Of a DNA stretch of 64,000 nucleotides, positions 8,526 through 17,932 are shown in pieces (the first letter of the stretch is position 1; every line of letters begins with the position of its first letter). The stretch is from assembly GCA_014946745.1 (NCBI GenBank), contig JADCRD010000001.1:186001-250000 (forward strand), in the 5' to 3' direction. This DNA comes from Lysobacterales bacterium (GTDB lineage: Bacteria > Pseudomonadota > Gammaproteobacteria > Xanthomonadales > Xanthomonadaceae). Below the pieces are notes generated by a model, which saw nothing but the letters and a program-made list of their open reading frames with translations, was not told the origin of the DNA and did no database searches. The position numbers and the translations under genes are program-made.

Positions 8526-9668
8526 ATGCAGCGCCGAACCGATGTGGATGTCCTTCGCGGCTTCGCCCTGCTGGGCATCGGAGTCGTCAACCTTCCCTAC
8601 CTTGCGCTGCCGATCGCCGCGCAGCTCGGCCCGCCGCCGGGCGCGCTCGACGCCGCCGCCTACTTCCTCGGCAGGCTGCTGTTCGAGGGCAAGTTCTTCG
8701 TGCTGTTCTCGTTCCTGTTCGGCTGGGGCTTCGGCGCGCAGCTGGCCTCGGCCGAGCGCTCGGGCGAGAGCCCGCGGCGGCGCTATCTCGCGCGCCTGAT
8801 CGCGCTGGCACTGTTCGGCGTGCTGCCTGCAGTGTTGGTGTTCCAGGGCGACATCCTGCTGGCCTACGCCTGCCTCGGGCTGCTGCTGTGGCCGCTGCGG
8901 GCGGCTTCACCGCTGCGGCTGCTGCGAATCGCCGCGGCGATGCTGCCGGTCTCGGCGCTGGCGTTTGCGCTGCTGTATACGGAATCCGCCGGCGTCGAAG
9001 ACCTCGTGGCAATCGGGCTCGATCCGGACAGTCGCGGCTATCTCGGCAGCTACGGACAGGCGGTGGCGCAGCGGCTGGCCGATTGGCCCTTCGCCCTGTC
9101 GGTCGTGGTGCTGTTCAACGGCCCGCTCGCGTTCGCCGCGTTCTGCCTTGGGCTGGCCGCCTTCAAGACCGGATTTCTGGACGCGGACAGTGCGGCGTTC
9201 CAGCAGCTGACGCGGCGCGTGCCCCTGCTGCTGTGGGTGGCGATTCCCGCGAACCTGCTGTTCGCGCTGGCCCAGAGCGGCTGGCTGCCGGAGTCGCTGC
9301 CGCTCCGCGCTCTCGCTTCCAGCGCGCTGGCGCTCGGCGCTCCCAGCCTCGGCGCGCTGTATCTGTGGTGCGTGATCCGCCATGCGCCGCGTCTGCGTGC
9401 CCTTGGCGCGGCCGGCTCGATGCCCTTGACCTGCTACGTGCTGCAGGGGCTGCTCGCAGGCGCGCTGTTCCACGGCTGGGGGTTGGGTCTGTTCGGCGCG
9501 CTCGGTCAGGCCGGGCTGCTGGCGGCGGCAGTCCTGATCTGGGCGACCGTGGCGATGCTCGCGGCCGCGTGGCGTCGATACCGCGACCAGGGGCCTTTGG
9601 ACGCCGCCCTGCGCGCTCTGGTGCGGCTGCTCAGCGGCACCGCATCGCGCGCATCGTCTGGCCGCTGA
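8526..9668 (+). CDS. DUF418 family membrane protein
   Basis: A 380-residue polytopic protein of the YeiB/DUF418 family, starting with the typical RRTDVDVLRGFALLGIGVVNL. It has about ten hydrophobic segments, and the C-terminal DUF418 block (GSMPLTCYVLQGLLAGALF, about residues 300-318) is present. The biochemical role of this family is not known. It resembles acyltransferase-type membrane proteins in its first helix, with the DVLRG motif. The ATG at 8526 lies 17 bases after the operator, so repression by the TetR protein would be direct. Confidence 0.88.
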   Translation: MQRRTDVDVLRGFALLGIGVVNLPYLALPIAAQLGPPPGALDAAAYFLGRLLFEGKFFVLFSFLFGWGFGAQLASAERSGESPRRRYLARLIALALFGVLPAVLVFQGDILLAYACLGLLLWPLRAASPLRLLRIAAAMLPVSALAFALLYTESAGVEDLVAIGLDPDSRGYLGSYGQAVAQRLADWPFALSVVVLFNGPLAFAAFCLGLAAFKTGFLDADSAAFQQLTRRVPLLLWVAIPANLLFALAQSGWLPESLPLRALASSALALGAPSLGALYLWCVIRHAPRLRALGAAGSMPLTCYVLQGLLAGALFHGWGLGLFGALGQAGLLAAAVLIWATVAMLAAAWRRYRDQGPLDAALRALVRLLSGTASRASSGR

Positions 9669-9733
9669 CGGCGACTGGATCAGGCGCAGGAGCCGTCCCT
9701 TGAGTTCAGGTGGAACCTCGCGTTGGAGCCTGA

Positions 9734-12185
9734 TCAATCCGCGCTCAGCGCACTCAAGGGCGAAGTCCGCGCGGCGCGCCAGGCGGGCAGGGCGCAGGCC
9801 AGCAGGGTGACCGCGCCGAGCACGCTCGCGCTCAGCAGCAGGGCCGAAACGCCGACAGCGGGCAGGTCGGCCAGCAAGTGTTCCACCGCACTGGCGAACA
9901 GCCAGCTGGCCAGCCCGCCGAGCGCTGCGCCTGCGATCAGAAGCACCATCCCGAGCGCGAGGAAGCTGCGCAGGATCTGCAGCGGCTGAGCACCCAGCGC
10001 CATCCGCATGCCGATCTCGCGGCGGCGCAGAGCGACGCTGAAGCTGAGTACGCCGAAGGTGCCGATGCCGGCCAGCAGCAGTGCGGCACCGGCGAACCCT
10101 GCGGCCAGCACCGCTGGCGTGCGGCGCGCGACCAGGGTGTCATCGATCCGCGCCTGCATCGGACGGATCTGGTCAAGCGCCAGCTGTGGATCGAGTTCGG
10201 CCAGCGCCGCACGCACGCTGGGCAGGGCCGCGGCGGTGTCCTGAGCGGTGGCCACGGTCAGGAACACCTCGGCGTGCGGCAGGTGCGAATACGGCAGGTA
10301 GATCGCGCCGTTGCCGCTGCGCTGACCGAGCTCGGTCTGCTTGACCGGCGCCACCACGCCGACCACGGTGAAGGCTTCATCCGCAGCGCGTGGATCCGGG
10401 CCATCGAACACGCGCTGGCCCAGCGCATTGCCCTCCGGCCAGTAGAAGCGCGCGAAGTCGGCATCGACCACCGACCACCGTCACCCGCGCGCCGTCGCGT
10501 ACTTCGGAACGGCTGAGCGTGCGTCCTTGCTGCAGCGGAATCTGCAGGCTCTCGAAGTAGTCGCCCGCGATGCCGTAGCGGTAGTGCAGCAGGGGCGAGA
10601 CGCCCGGCTGCGGGGTGTAGCCGGGAACGTGCATGGCCTGAACATCGTTGTCGCTGCCGCGTCCGCGCACCGGCACATTGGTGCTGAAGCCGGCCGCCGT
10701 CACGCCGGGCACCGCGGCCAGCCGCTCAAGCGCGCGCTCGGCGAAATTCAGTCGCGCCTGGGCATCCGCATAGCGCGCCGCCGGCAGGTCGAGTTGGGCT
10801 GCCAACGCAGAGTCGGCGCGAAAGCCCGGGTCCGCTTTCAGCGCCGCCTGCAGGCCCAGGCCGAGCGCAGAGGCGCCCGCCAGCAGCACGAAGGCGAGCG
10901 CGATCTGCGCGACGGTGAAGCCTTGCCGCAGGCGTTGCGTCAGCCGATCCGCGCTAGCGCCGCGGCTCTGGGACTGCAGCGCGCCGCCGACACTGCGACG
11001 CTGATTCAACCAGGCCACCGGCAGCGCCAGCGCAAGGCTGAGCACGATGGCCAGGCCGAGACTGCCGAGTACGATCTCCGGGCCCAGGCCCAGCGGTGCC
11101 GACAGCGGCAGCGCGGCCGCTTCCATTGAGCCCAGCCACTGCAAGCCAAGGCCGGCGAGCAGCAGCCCGAGCGCCGTGCCGCCGAAGCACAGCAGAGTGG
11201 TTTCCAGCATCACCAGACGCAGCAGGTCGCCACCGCGTGCGCCCAGCGCACGCCGCACGCCCAGCGCCTTGCTGTCGGCGCTGGCGCGTACCAGCAGCAG
11301 GTTGAGCAGGTTCACGCCGCCGATCAGCAGCAGGCCCAGCGCACCGGCCTGCAGCAGGAACAGCACCGGCCGCAGGCTGGCGACGTGGTCGGCCTGCAGC
11401 GGCGCGACGGTCATGAAGAACCCGGCTTCGCTGACCTCGCGTGCCCACGGATAGCCGACGGCGTCGGCGGCCTGATGCGCCTCCAGCTGGGCCAGCGCCT
11501 GCTCAAGGCTGACGCCGGGCTGCAGCCGCGCCAGCATGTCGGCGTGAATGCCATGCAGCGCATTCAGCGCGCGGTGCTCGGCGGTCGATACCAGCGGCAG
11601 GTACAGGTCGGCGGTCGACGACAGAAAGCGGGACGTCGGCGGTAGCACGCCCACGACCGTGGCGCGCTCGCCGCTGATCTCGATGCTGCGGCCCAGTGCG
11701 CTGGAGTCGCCGCCCAGGTGTTCACGCCAATAGCGGTCGGAGACGATCACCGTGGGTTCGGCGCCGGGATTCATCTCCGTCTCGCTGAAGCCCCGGCCCA
11801 GCGCCAGCCCGATGCCGAGCACGTCGAAGAACTCGGGCGTGATGCGCAGAGTTGGGCGCCGCGCCATGCGGCCGGGTTCGCCAAGGGCCTCGGAGCTGTA
11901 GCAGAACGCCGCCACCGACTCGAACGCCGCCAGCCCGCCCTTGCGTCGGCTGAAATAGTCGCGCACCGAGGCCGCGTTGCGCTCCAGCCCGGCCTTGGGA
12001 TAGCTGTTGAACACGGTGACCAGACGCTCCGCGTCGGGGAACGGCAGCGGCCGCAGCAGCACCGCGTGCAGCACCGCAAAGATCAGCAGATTGGCGCCGA
12101 CGCACACCGCCAGGATCAGCAGTGCGGTAGCCACGAAACCGGGCTGGCGGGCGAGTCGGCGCAGGGTCTGGGGCAGAGCATGCAT
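9734..12185 (-). pseudogene. MacB/FtsX-type ABC transporter permease, frameshifted
   Basis: The reading frame starts at ATG 12185 (MHALPQTLRRLARQPGF). It shows the MacB periplasmic-core pattern, a first membrane helix and the FtsX block LLIGGVNLLNLLLVRAS. The frame shifts at about 10470. The remainder, DADFARFYWPEGNALGQRVF, then three C-terminal helices and PAWRAARTSPLSAL, lies in the next frame and stops at 9734. A tandem 7-bp repeat sits exactly at the shift, and removing one copy restores TVVDADFARFYWP. The two parts together have the normal length of about 810 residues. No ATPase gene is adjacent. Either the gene is newly broken or the base count in the repeat is wrong. Confidence 0.85.
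10466..10479. repeat. 7-bp tandem duplication at the frameshift
   Basis: GACCACC occurs twice in direct succession (10466-10472 and 10473-10479). One copy is surplus for the permease frame, since deleting it rejoins the two halves without loss of a residue. It looks like a slippage event. Confidence 0.85.
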
Positions 12186-12531
12186 GGGGCGTTGGGCCTG
12201 TGGTGGCTGCGGCCACGCGCGCTCCGCGGCTGTCCATGCTGAAGGCGATAGCAAGCAGCGTGCCGATCATGGGCGGGCCTCTCAGCCCATTGATGCATCG
12301 ACAGTTTCCATGGGCTTTGCGGTGAGCAGACCGGGCCCGATGCGGCTCCAGTGTCCACGGCCGGACATCCTGCACGCGGGCCCGGACACACAGAGGTGCG
12401 ACTTCGCCGCCGATGGATTCCGCGACGGCGCCACCTCGCGCCACGCGCGATCGCAACAGGCTCGCGCAGCCTGCCTACGCCCGGTTCTGGAGACACCTGG
12501 AGGCCACTTCGCGGCGAGCCTGTCGGCGCGC
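12186..12531. other. Intergenic gap without a recognised gene
   Basis: These 346 bases separate two minus-strand genes. I see no supported coding frame, hairpin terminator or repeat. The promoter of the broken permease would lie at the left end. Confidence 0.6.
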
Positions 12532-13065
12532 TCAAACTCCGGGCAGGCTGTACTCGAAATCGTAGTAGTGCACGCCGTCCTCGATGCGGATGCCCATGCG
12601 TCCGCGCAGGCCGGCGAGTTCGCCGTCCGCCGAATCCGGAATCACCTCGATCGAAAGCTGGCGCGTCTCTCCGCTCATCAGCCCGTTGTGCTGCAGCACG
12701 AAGCTGCCGCTGCGGCCTGCCAGCGTGCCGCGCACGCGCTCGATCGCGACATAGCCGGCCGAGCCGGCGACGGTGGTGCGGTGCGCGGTCATCATGCCCT
12801 TCGCTTCGGCGGCGAGCGCGCCCTCGTAGCGTTTGTCCAGCCGGAAGCGGCCAATGCCCTCGGCATCGAGCTCCGCGGGTTCAGGTGTCATCTTGACTTC
12901 GAAACGGCCGCTGATCGTATGCATCTCGGAGTCCTTCAGGGAGTGGGCGGCAGCGCGGACCGGCGCCGCTGCGGCGCAGAGCATCAGGGCCAAGGCTGAG
13001 GCACACGCAGCGAAGCGGAACCCATCGTCACCGGCGCTGGTGCGGGAGCCATCGGGCTGTCGCAT
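12532..13065 (-). CDS. DUF3224 family exported protein
   Basis: A 177-residue protein. Residues 1-40 look like a signal peptide (FAACASALALMLCAAAAPVRA), so the product is probably periplasmic. The mature part matches DUF3224: HTISGRFEVKMTPEP, then GSAGYVAIERVRGTLAGRSGSF, then ELAGLRGRMGIRIEDGVHYY. The family is a small beta barrel of unknown function. The frame is open to 13407, but the ATG at 13065 has a GAGGATC ribosome site and begins the signal peptide region. Confidence 0.87.
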   Translation of the reverse strand: MRQPDGSRTSAGDDGFRFAACASALALMLCAAAAPVRAAAHSLKDSEMHTISGRFEVKMTPEPAELDAEGIGRFRLDKRYEGALAAEAKGMMTAHRTTVAGSAGYVAIERVRGTLAGRSGSFVLQHNGLMSGETRQLSIEVIPDSADGELAGLRGRMGIRIEDGVHYYDFEYSLPGV

Positions 13066-13112
13066 GATGATCCTCGGGTGCAGGGCGCGCAGCGCGCGGG
13101 GGCAGGGCAGGG

Positions 13113-13539
13113 GTGCAGCGAGGCCATCCAAACAGAGCCGAGCGTGACGCGCTTGAACAAACGCGACAGCTCGTGGAGGGCTCGCGCCTGCGACCCGTGC
13201 GCGGCGTCGCCACGCCGCTTCCGCCGGGCGCGTTCGCCCATGTGCAGCGCGCCCCTTCGCCGGCCCTGCAGCCGTTTGTCGAGCATCTGTGGTGCGTGCA
13301 GTGGCGACTGCCTGCGGGCGCCGCCCGGCGCGTTGCCACGATTCGGCGTGAGCCCCAAGTGGATTCTCGCCCGCTACCGCCTGCACGAGGCCCTGCACCG
13401 ACTCCACCAGCAGCCCGCACCGCGTCTAACCGACCTGGCCGCGGACACCGGATTCGCCGACGCCGCGCACTTCAGCCGCAGCTTCCGCAGTGTGCTGGGC
13501 GTGAGTCCACAGCAGTACGCGCATCTTTGGCAGAGCTGA
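13113..13539 (+). pseudogene. AraC-family regulator with internal deletion
   Basis: Two pieces of one regulator lie in different frames. The first, in the 13113 frame, reads LEQTRQLVEGSRL...PSPALQPFVEHLWCVQWRL, which resembles the N-terminal domain of AraC-type regulators. Near 13340 it gives way in another frame to FGVSPKWILARYRLHEALHRL...GFADAAHFSRSFRSVLGVSPQQYAHLWQ, the second half of an AraC DNA-binding domain. The middle (over 100 residues, including the first helix-turn-helix) is missing, so the gene is dead. The homology of the first piece rests on recalled pattern only. Confidence 0.7.
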
Positions 13540-13604
13540 GCCTTGCGCAGATCTCGCGCCGAGCGCGCTTCCCCCAAACGCTTCGGATGCAGCCCTGCTT
13601 GAAG

Positions 13605-13642
13605 CCCCTCTCCCCTCGCGGGAGAGGGGTTGGGGAGAGGGG
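13605..13642. repeat. CCCCTCTCCC intergenic inverted repeat
   Basis: CCCCTCTCCC and GGGAGAGGGG arms face each other across TCGC, with a second GGGGAGAGGGG behind. Related copies lie at 59278, 61935 and 63658, always between genes. It is probably a dispersed REP-like palindrome. Confidence 0.75.
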
Positions 13643-13652
13643 CGCCGATGAC

Positions 13653-14414
13653 TCACTTCGGCGCCAGACGAATCGCACCATCGACCCGGATCACCGAGCC
13701 ATTCATGTAGCTGTTCTGCAGAACAAAGGCGACCGCATCCGCGAACTCGTCCGGCCGTCCCAGGCGCGAGGGGAAGGGCACCTGCGCGCACAGCGAGGCA
13801 TAGACCTGCTCCGGCATGCCGTCGACCATCGGCGTGTGGAACACACCCGGCGCCACCGTCATCACGCGGATGCCGACGCGCGCGAACTCGCGCGCCATCG
13901 GCAGGGTCATGCCGACCACGCCGCCCTTGCTGGCCGAGTACGCGGCCTGGCCGATCTGGCCCTCGTAGGCGGCGATCGACGCGGTGTTGATGATCACCCC
14001 TCGCTCGCCCTCAGCGTTCGGCTCATTGCCCTGCATCAGCGCGGCGGCGGCCTTGGCCACGTTGAAGCTGCCGATCAGGTTGACCCGCACCGTGGTCTCG
14101 AACTGCGACAGCGGCATCGGGCCGTCCTTGCCCAGCACGCGGCCGGCGCCCAGGATGCCGGCGCAGTTGATCGCCGCATTCAGGCCGCCCAGCGCCTCGC
14201 GCGCCGCCGCCACCTGCGCGCTGATCTCGGCTTCATTGCTGACATCCGCACGGAAGAAGTGGGCGCCGAGTTCGGCGGCCGCGACCTGGCCGCGCTCCTC
14301 GCTGAGATCGAACAGCGCCAGCTTGGCGCCCTTGGCAGCGAGATGCCGCGCGGCGGCCAGGCCGAGACCACTGGCGCCACCGGTAACGATGGCGCGGACT
14401 TCGTTGAGCTGCAT
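13653..14414 (-). CDS. Short-chain dehydrogenase, 3-hydroxyacyl-CoA dehydrogenase type II-like
   Basis: A 253-residue classical SDR enzyme. The cofactor motif TGGASGLG is at residues 11-18, and Asp36 at the end of strand 2 favours NAD+. The catalytic residues Ser146, Tyr159 and Lys163 are present (YSASK). The overall pattern (NCAGILGAGRVLG, NTASIAAYEGQIGQAAYSASK, APGVFHTPMV) resembles 3-hydroxyacyl-CoA or 3-hydroxy-2-methylbutyryl-CoA dehydrogenases, which act in fatty-acid or isoleucine breakdown. No other beta-oxidation gene is nearby, so the exact substrate is not settled. Confidence 0.88.
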   Translation of the reverse strand: MQLNEVRAIVTGGASGLGLAAARHLAAKGAKLALFDLSEERGQVAAAELGAHFFRADVSNEAEISAQVAAAREALGGLNAAINCAGILGAGRVLGKDGPMPLSQFETTVRVNLIGSFNVAKAAAALMQGNEPNAEGERGVIINTASIAAYEGQIGQAAYSASKGGVVGMTLPMAREFARVGIRVMTVAPGVFHTPMVDGMPEQVYASLCAQVPFPSRLGRPDEFADAVAFVLQNSYMNGSVIRVDGAIRLAPK

Positions 14415-14548
14415 GGGGAATCCTCAGGGGGTCGAAAGGGCGGCAGATTGTAGGCGGGCAGGCCCGCAGGTGTTCGCTGCGCTGTAACCTGTGGCGGCCC
14501 GGCAGCAGCCGGCCTTGGTGTCTTGAGCGCATTTTTTGGAGGTGTTCT

Positions 14549-14791
14549 ATGAGCGGATTCGGCGTGTGGACCTGGGTTGTCGTTTTCGTCGCGGTTCTGG
14601 TGCCTGCCGCCATCGTGGCGGCCATCGTGTGGGCTAGCGTGCGGCTGTCGCGCAACGCGAAGGCTGCGCCAGCGCTGCCTGGCGGCAGCGTTGAAGGTCG
14701 GCTTTCGGCGCTGGACGATTTGCGCACGAGGGGGCAGATCAGCGAGGACGAGTACCGCACCCAGCGCGCGGCGATCATCGCCAGCATCTAG
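14549..14791 (+). CDS. Small membrane protein with SHOCT domain
   Basis: An 80-residue protein with one membrane helix (about residues 8-30) and a C-terminal SHOCT motif: LSALDDLRTRGQISEDEYRTQRAAIIASI. SHOCT regions are short oligomerisation or interaction tails, and the protein's role is unknown. The start is well supported by the ribosome site GGAGG spaced 6 bases from the ATG. Confidence 0.85.
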   Translation: MSGFGVWTWVVVFVAVLVPAAIVAAIVWASVRLSRNAKAAPALPGGSVEGRLSALDDLRTRGQISEDEYRTQRAAIIASI

Positions 14792-15199
14792 ACGCCTGCG
14801 CGTCCGGCCGGGCCGACGCGCGCGCATTGCCCCGGCGCGGCTCTACTGGGCCTCGGCCCCGCGCCGCCGGCGTCCCGCCAAGCCCCAGCGGTCTGCCAAC
14901 GCCGGCCATCCTGCCGGCGTAGGGCGGTTCCGCGAGATCATGCTGTGGGCGTTAGGGCAGCGCTGAAGAATTCAGCGTTGTCGCGCGCCAGGGAGGGCGC
15001 GACCGCGGATCGAGCACGCAAGTGCTTGATCCGTGTTGCCTTGGAGCCGGCCTCAGTCAGCCCTGGGAGGGCTGTCTGCTGCGGTCTCGGGCATGGCGAA
15101 CCTGGCGTTTGGATTGCAAATCGGCCCGACAGCGCTGTCGGGTAAACATTTGCAACGCCGCCCGGCGTATCCTGCGCGTCGGTCCTCCGCACGCCCTCT
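14792..15199. repeat. Intergenic region with a GGCGCGACCGCGGATC-type repeat
   Basis: No gene is seen in these 408 bases. Positions 14960-15033 hold an element reading GCTGAAGAATTCAGCGTTG, then GTCGCGCGCCAGGGAGGGCG, then a GATCGAGCAC...GTGCTTGATC hairpin. The same order of blocks recurs at 57935-58010 and, rearranged, at 58166-58253. It appears to be a non-coding repeat family of this genome. Confidence 0.6.
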
Positions 15200-17506
15200 A
15201 TGGCCACGCCTACGCCCACGCCTGAACTGTCTCCTGATGAATTGTCGGAGCTGCTGTCGGCCTACATGCCCGACATTCCGGGGTATCGCGTGCTGCGACG
15301 CCTGGGCCAGGGCGGCATGTCCTATGTCTATCTCGGCGTGCAGGAATCGCTGGACCGGCAGGTGGCAGTTAAGGTGATCGCGCCCACTGCGCTCAAGGAC
15401 GAGATCAGCAAGCTGCGCTTCGAGCGCGAGGCCCGCACCATCGCCAAGCTGCAGCATCCGGCGATTGTCAGCATCCACGATGTGGGCCGCACTGAGTTCG
15501 GCCTGCTGTACTACGTCATGCCATTTCTGCCGCGCGGGCATCTGGGCCAGCGCGATCTGGCGAACGATGAGCCGCGCCTGATCGCGATCCTGCGCGCCCT
15601 GCTGTGGGGCCTCGACTACGCGCACGAGCGCGGCGTGGTGCATCGGGATATCAAGTCCGAGAACGTGCTGTTCGACAACGTGGATCGGCCGCTGCTGACC
15701 GACTTCGGCATCGCCATGCACCGCTCGGATCGCCATCGCGTCACCGACGGCGGCTTCGCGCTGGGTAGCGCCACCCACATGGCGCCGGAGCAGGCACGCG
15801 GCGAGAAGGTGGACGGTCGCGCCGACCTCTACAGCATCGGCGTGCTGGCCTACGACAAGCTGATGGGCGAGCTGCCCTTCCAGGCCGATGGCCCGCTGCA
15901 GATGGCAGTGCGCCACTCGGTGGATCCGATCCCGCGTCTTCCCGCCCCCAAAGCGCACTGGCAGGCCTTCATCGACCGCGCGCTGGCGAAGACGCCGGAT
16001 GCCCGCTTCGCCAGTGCGCAGGAAATGATGGCCGCGCTCGATCGCATCGAGCAGGCCCGCGCCGGCGCCGCCGATGCGGCGCTGGCGGTGCCCGCAGACG
16101 AGGCCATCACCGCCCCGCGGGCAGCGCTGCGGACGGCGCCGAAGCGTTCGATCAACCCGCTGTTTCTTGCCAGCGCGGCCTCGGTGGTGTTGGTGCTTGC
16201 CGTGGTCGTGGCCTGGCAGGCCTGGAACCAGCGCGGCAGCGCAGCCGCGGTCGCCGACGCCATTGGCGCGATCGCTGAGCCCGCCCCGCCACCCGCAGCG
16301 CAGCCGCCGCCAGACTTGACGCCGGTGGCCGGCTCGGCGGTAGTCGCGAGCCTGACCCCGTCGGCAGCGCCCGCGTTCGACGCCGCTGCCGAGCTGCCGC
16401 CCCCGTCGTCCGACGCGCAGGGCGCGGCTGACGAGCAGGCGCCTGTCGATGCGATCGACCCCGAGATCGCAGCGCTGCCACCGCTGCAGCAGGCCCTGCA
16501 CTTCGCTGAGCTGCAGATCCGCCAGCGTCGCCTGACCCAGCCGCCCGGCGCCAACGCCCAGGAGTCGCTGCGGCGTGCGCAGGCACTGGGCGCCGATACA
16601 GCTGAGCTTTCGCGCTTGGGTGAGGCCTGGCTGGCCGCAGCGCAGCCCTACGTGGAAAGCAGTTTCAGCGCCGAAGCGACTCCGCCGGATCTTCGGCTGT
16701 ACGACACGGCCCTCGCCCTGACGCAGGCGCTGTCACTGCGCGGCAGCGAGGCCTGGCAGAGCTTGCAGCAGGCGCCCCGCGCCTGGCTGCGCAGGCGTCT
16801 GCGCGCAGCGCTGGCTGCCGGCGACATCGAAGCGCTGCGCGCGGCGCGCAGTGAGGCACAGGCGCTCTCGATCGCGCCGGCGTCACTCGAACCCGAGTGG
16901 TCGCAGGGCATCGTGCAGGCGCGCGTCGGGCAGCGCTTGGCGGGCACGCCCGCGCAGCAGCTGCTGCGCTTGCCGCAGGACGAGCGACCCGGCTTGGCCG
17001 CGCTGATCGCGCCGATCAGCCGCGCCGATTTCGCGCGCTTCGTGGCCGCCACGGGGCGCAGTGCCGGCAGCTGCAAGGTTCGCAGTGCCGCCTTCAACCT
17101 GCGTAAACGGCGCTGGGATGCGCCGGGTTTCGAGCAGTCGGCGACCGAGCCGGTGGTCTGCGTCAGCTTGGCGGATGCCGCGGCCTATGCGCAGTGGCTG
17201 AGCGAGCAGCAAGGGCGTCGCTATCGCTTGCCGGAGGCAGCCGAGTGGCGCGATCTGTCGACGGCCGCCGCCGCCGAAGCCTGTCGCGCCCAGCCCGCGA
17301 CCTGCGCCCGGGCGGATCAGGTGCGTGAGTGGAGTGCGCCTTGCGCAGGGGGCTGCGCGCGTCAGCCGGTGCTCGGTTTCGGGCGTCGCGAGGCCGAGCA
17401 GCCCGGGCGCGAGCGCGAAGCGTCCGTCGACCCTGCGCATGGCTACGACGATGTCGGTTTCCGGCTGGTCCGCGAGGTCGCGCGGGCGGAGCTGGAGCAG
17501 CGCTGA
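15200..17506 (+). CDS. Membrane Ser/Thr protein kinase with C-terminal FGE-like domain
   Basis: A 768-residue kinase. The N-terminal Hanks-type domain has the glycine loop GQGGMSYVYLG (36-46), Lys58, the catalytic HRDIKSEN at 148-155 and DFG at 168-170, so it should be active. A single membrane helix lies at about 319-341. After a proline- and alanine-rich linker, the periplasmic C-terminus (about residues 610-760) matches the formylglycine-generating-enzyme or sulfatase-modifying fold (ISRADFARFVAAT, CVSLADAAAYAQWLSEQQG, RLPEAAEWRDLS, GYDDVGFRLVR). Such domains usually bind ligands rather than modify sulfatases. Input may be an extracytoplasmic signal passed to the kinase, but this is inferred. 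Confidence 0.9.
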   Translation: MATPTPTPELSPDELSELLSAYMPDIPGYRVLRRLGQGGMSYVYLGVQESLDRQVAVKVIAPTALKDEISKLRFEREARTIAKLQHPAIVSIHDVGRTEFGLLYYVMPFLPRGHLGQRDLANDEPRLIAILRALLWGLDYAHERGVVHRDIKSENVLFDNVDRPLLTDFGIAMHRSDRHRVTDGGFALGSATHMAPEQARGEKVDGRADLYSIGVLAYDKLMGELPFQADGPLQMAVRHSVDPIPRLPAPKAHWQAFIDRALAKTPDARFASAQEMMAALDRIEQARAGAADAALAVPADEAITAPRAALRTAPKRSINPLFLASAASVVLVLAVVVAWQAWNQRGSAAAVADAIGAIAEPAPPPAAQPPPDLTPVAGSAVVASLTPSAAPAFDAAAELPPPSSDAQGAADEQAPVDAIDPEIAALPPLQQALHFAELQIRQRRLTQPPGANAQESLRRAQALGADTAELSRLGEAWLAAAQPYVESSFSAEATPPDLRLYDTALALTQALSLRGSEAWQSLQQAPRAWLRRRLRAALAAGDIEALRAARSEAQALSIAPASLEPEWSQGIVQARVGQRLAGTPAQQLLRLPQDERPGLAALIAPISRADFARFVAATGRSAGSCKVRSAAFNLRKRRWDAPGFEQSATEPVVCVSLADAAAYAQWLSEQQGRRYRLPEAAEWRDLSTAAAAEACRAQPATCARADQVREWSAPCAGGCARQPVLGFGRREAEQPGREREASVDPAHGYDDVGFRLVREVARAELEQR

Positions 17507-17932
17507 GGACGGGCGCAGCTGTGCAGGTTGGCGCAGAACCGAGCCGAGGCCAGCATCGAGCCCGCGCCGCCTACCCACTACGGGTTTTGGTGGCGGATTT
17601 CCATCGGGTGGGCCCTGGCCAACCATGAGCCCCACACCGTCCATGGTCATCGTTTCGGCGGTTCCTCGGCGCGCTTGCGTCGATCGAGACGCTGCGAACC
17701 AAGGCGAACTTCCAGAAGAATCGAAAAGCCGCGGACCGGGGCGAGCCTCCACGCCACGGCGGGCCAGGGCCCACCCTATGGATCTCGGCGGATTCCGATC
17801 GGGTGGGCCCCCGCCTACCTGAGCCCCGCGCCGGCCTCAGTTGCTGTCTTCGGTGGTCCATCGCGGAAGTCCGCGTCGATCTGGAGGCGAAGCGCTATCG
17901 CGCGGGGCCCGCGGGTCATGGATCCGGGGCAG
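17507..17932. repeat. Intergenic region with inverted GGGTGGGCC repeats
   Basis: No gene is supported here. TCCATCGGGTGGGCCCTGGCC near 17600 is repeated in inverted form near 17760 as GGCCAGGGCCCACCCTATGGA. A further copy, GATCGGGTGGGCCCCCGCC, lies near 17799. The repeat is related to the GGGTGGGTC family at 21401-21631. Confidence 0.65.

Noticed and set aside
12007-12999. 330-codon plus-strand frame between the permease and DUF3224 gene
   Set aside because: It overlaps both minus-strand genes and has no recognisable domain or ribosome site.
15053-16501. 482-codon minus-strand frame over the kinase at 15200
   Set aside because: No family motif; it mirrors the codon pattern of the confirmed kinase.
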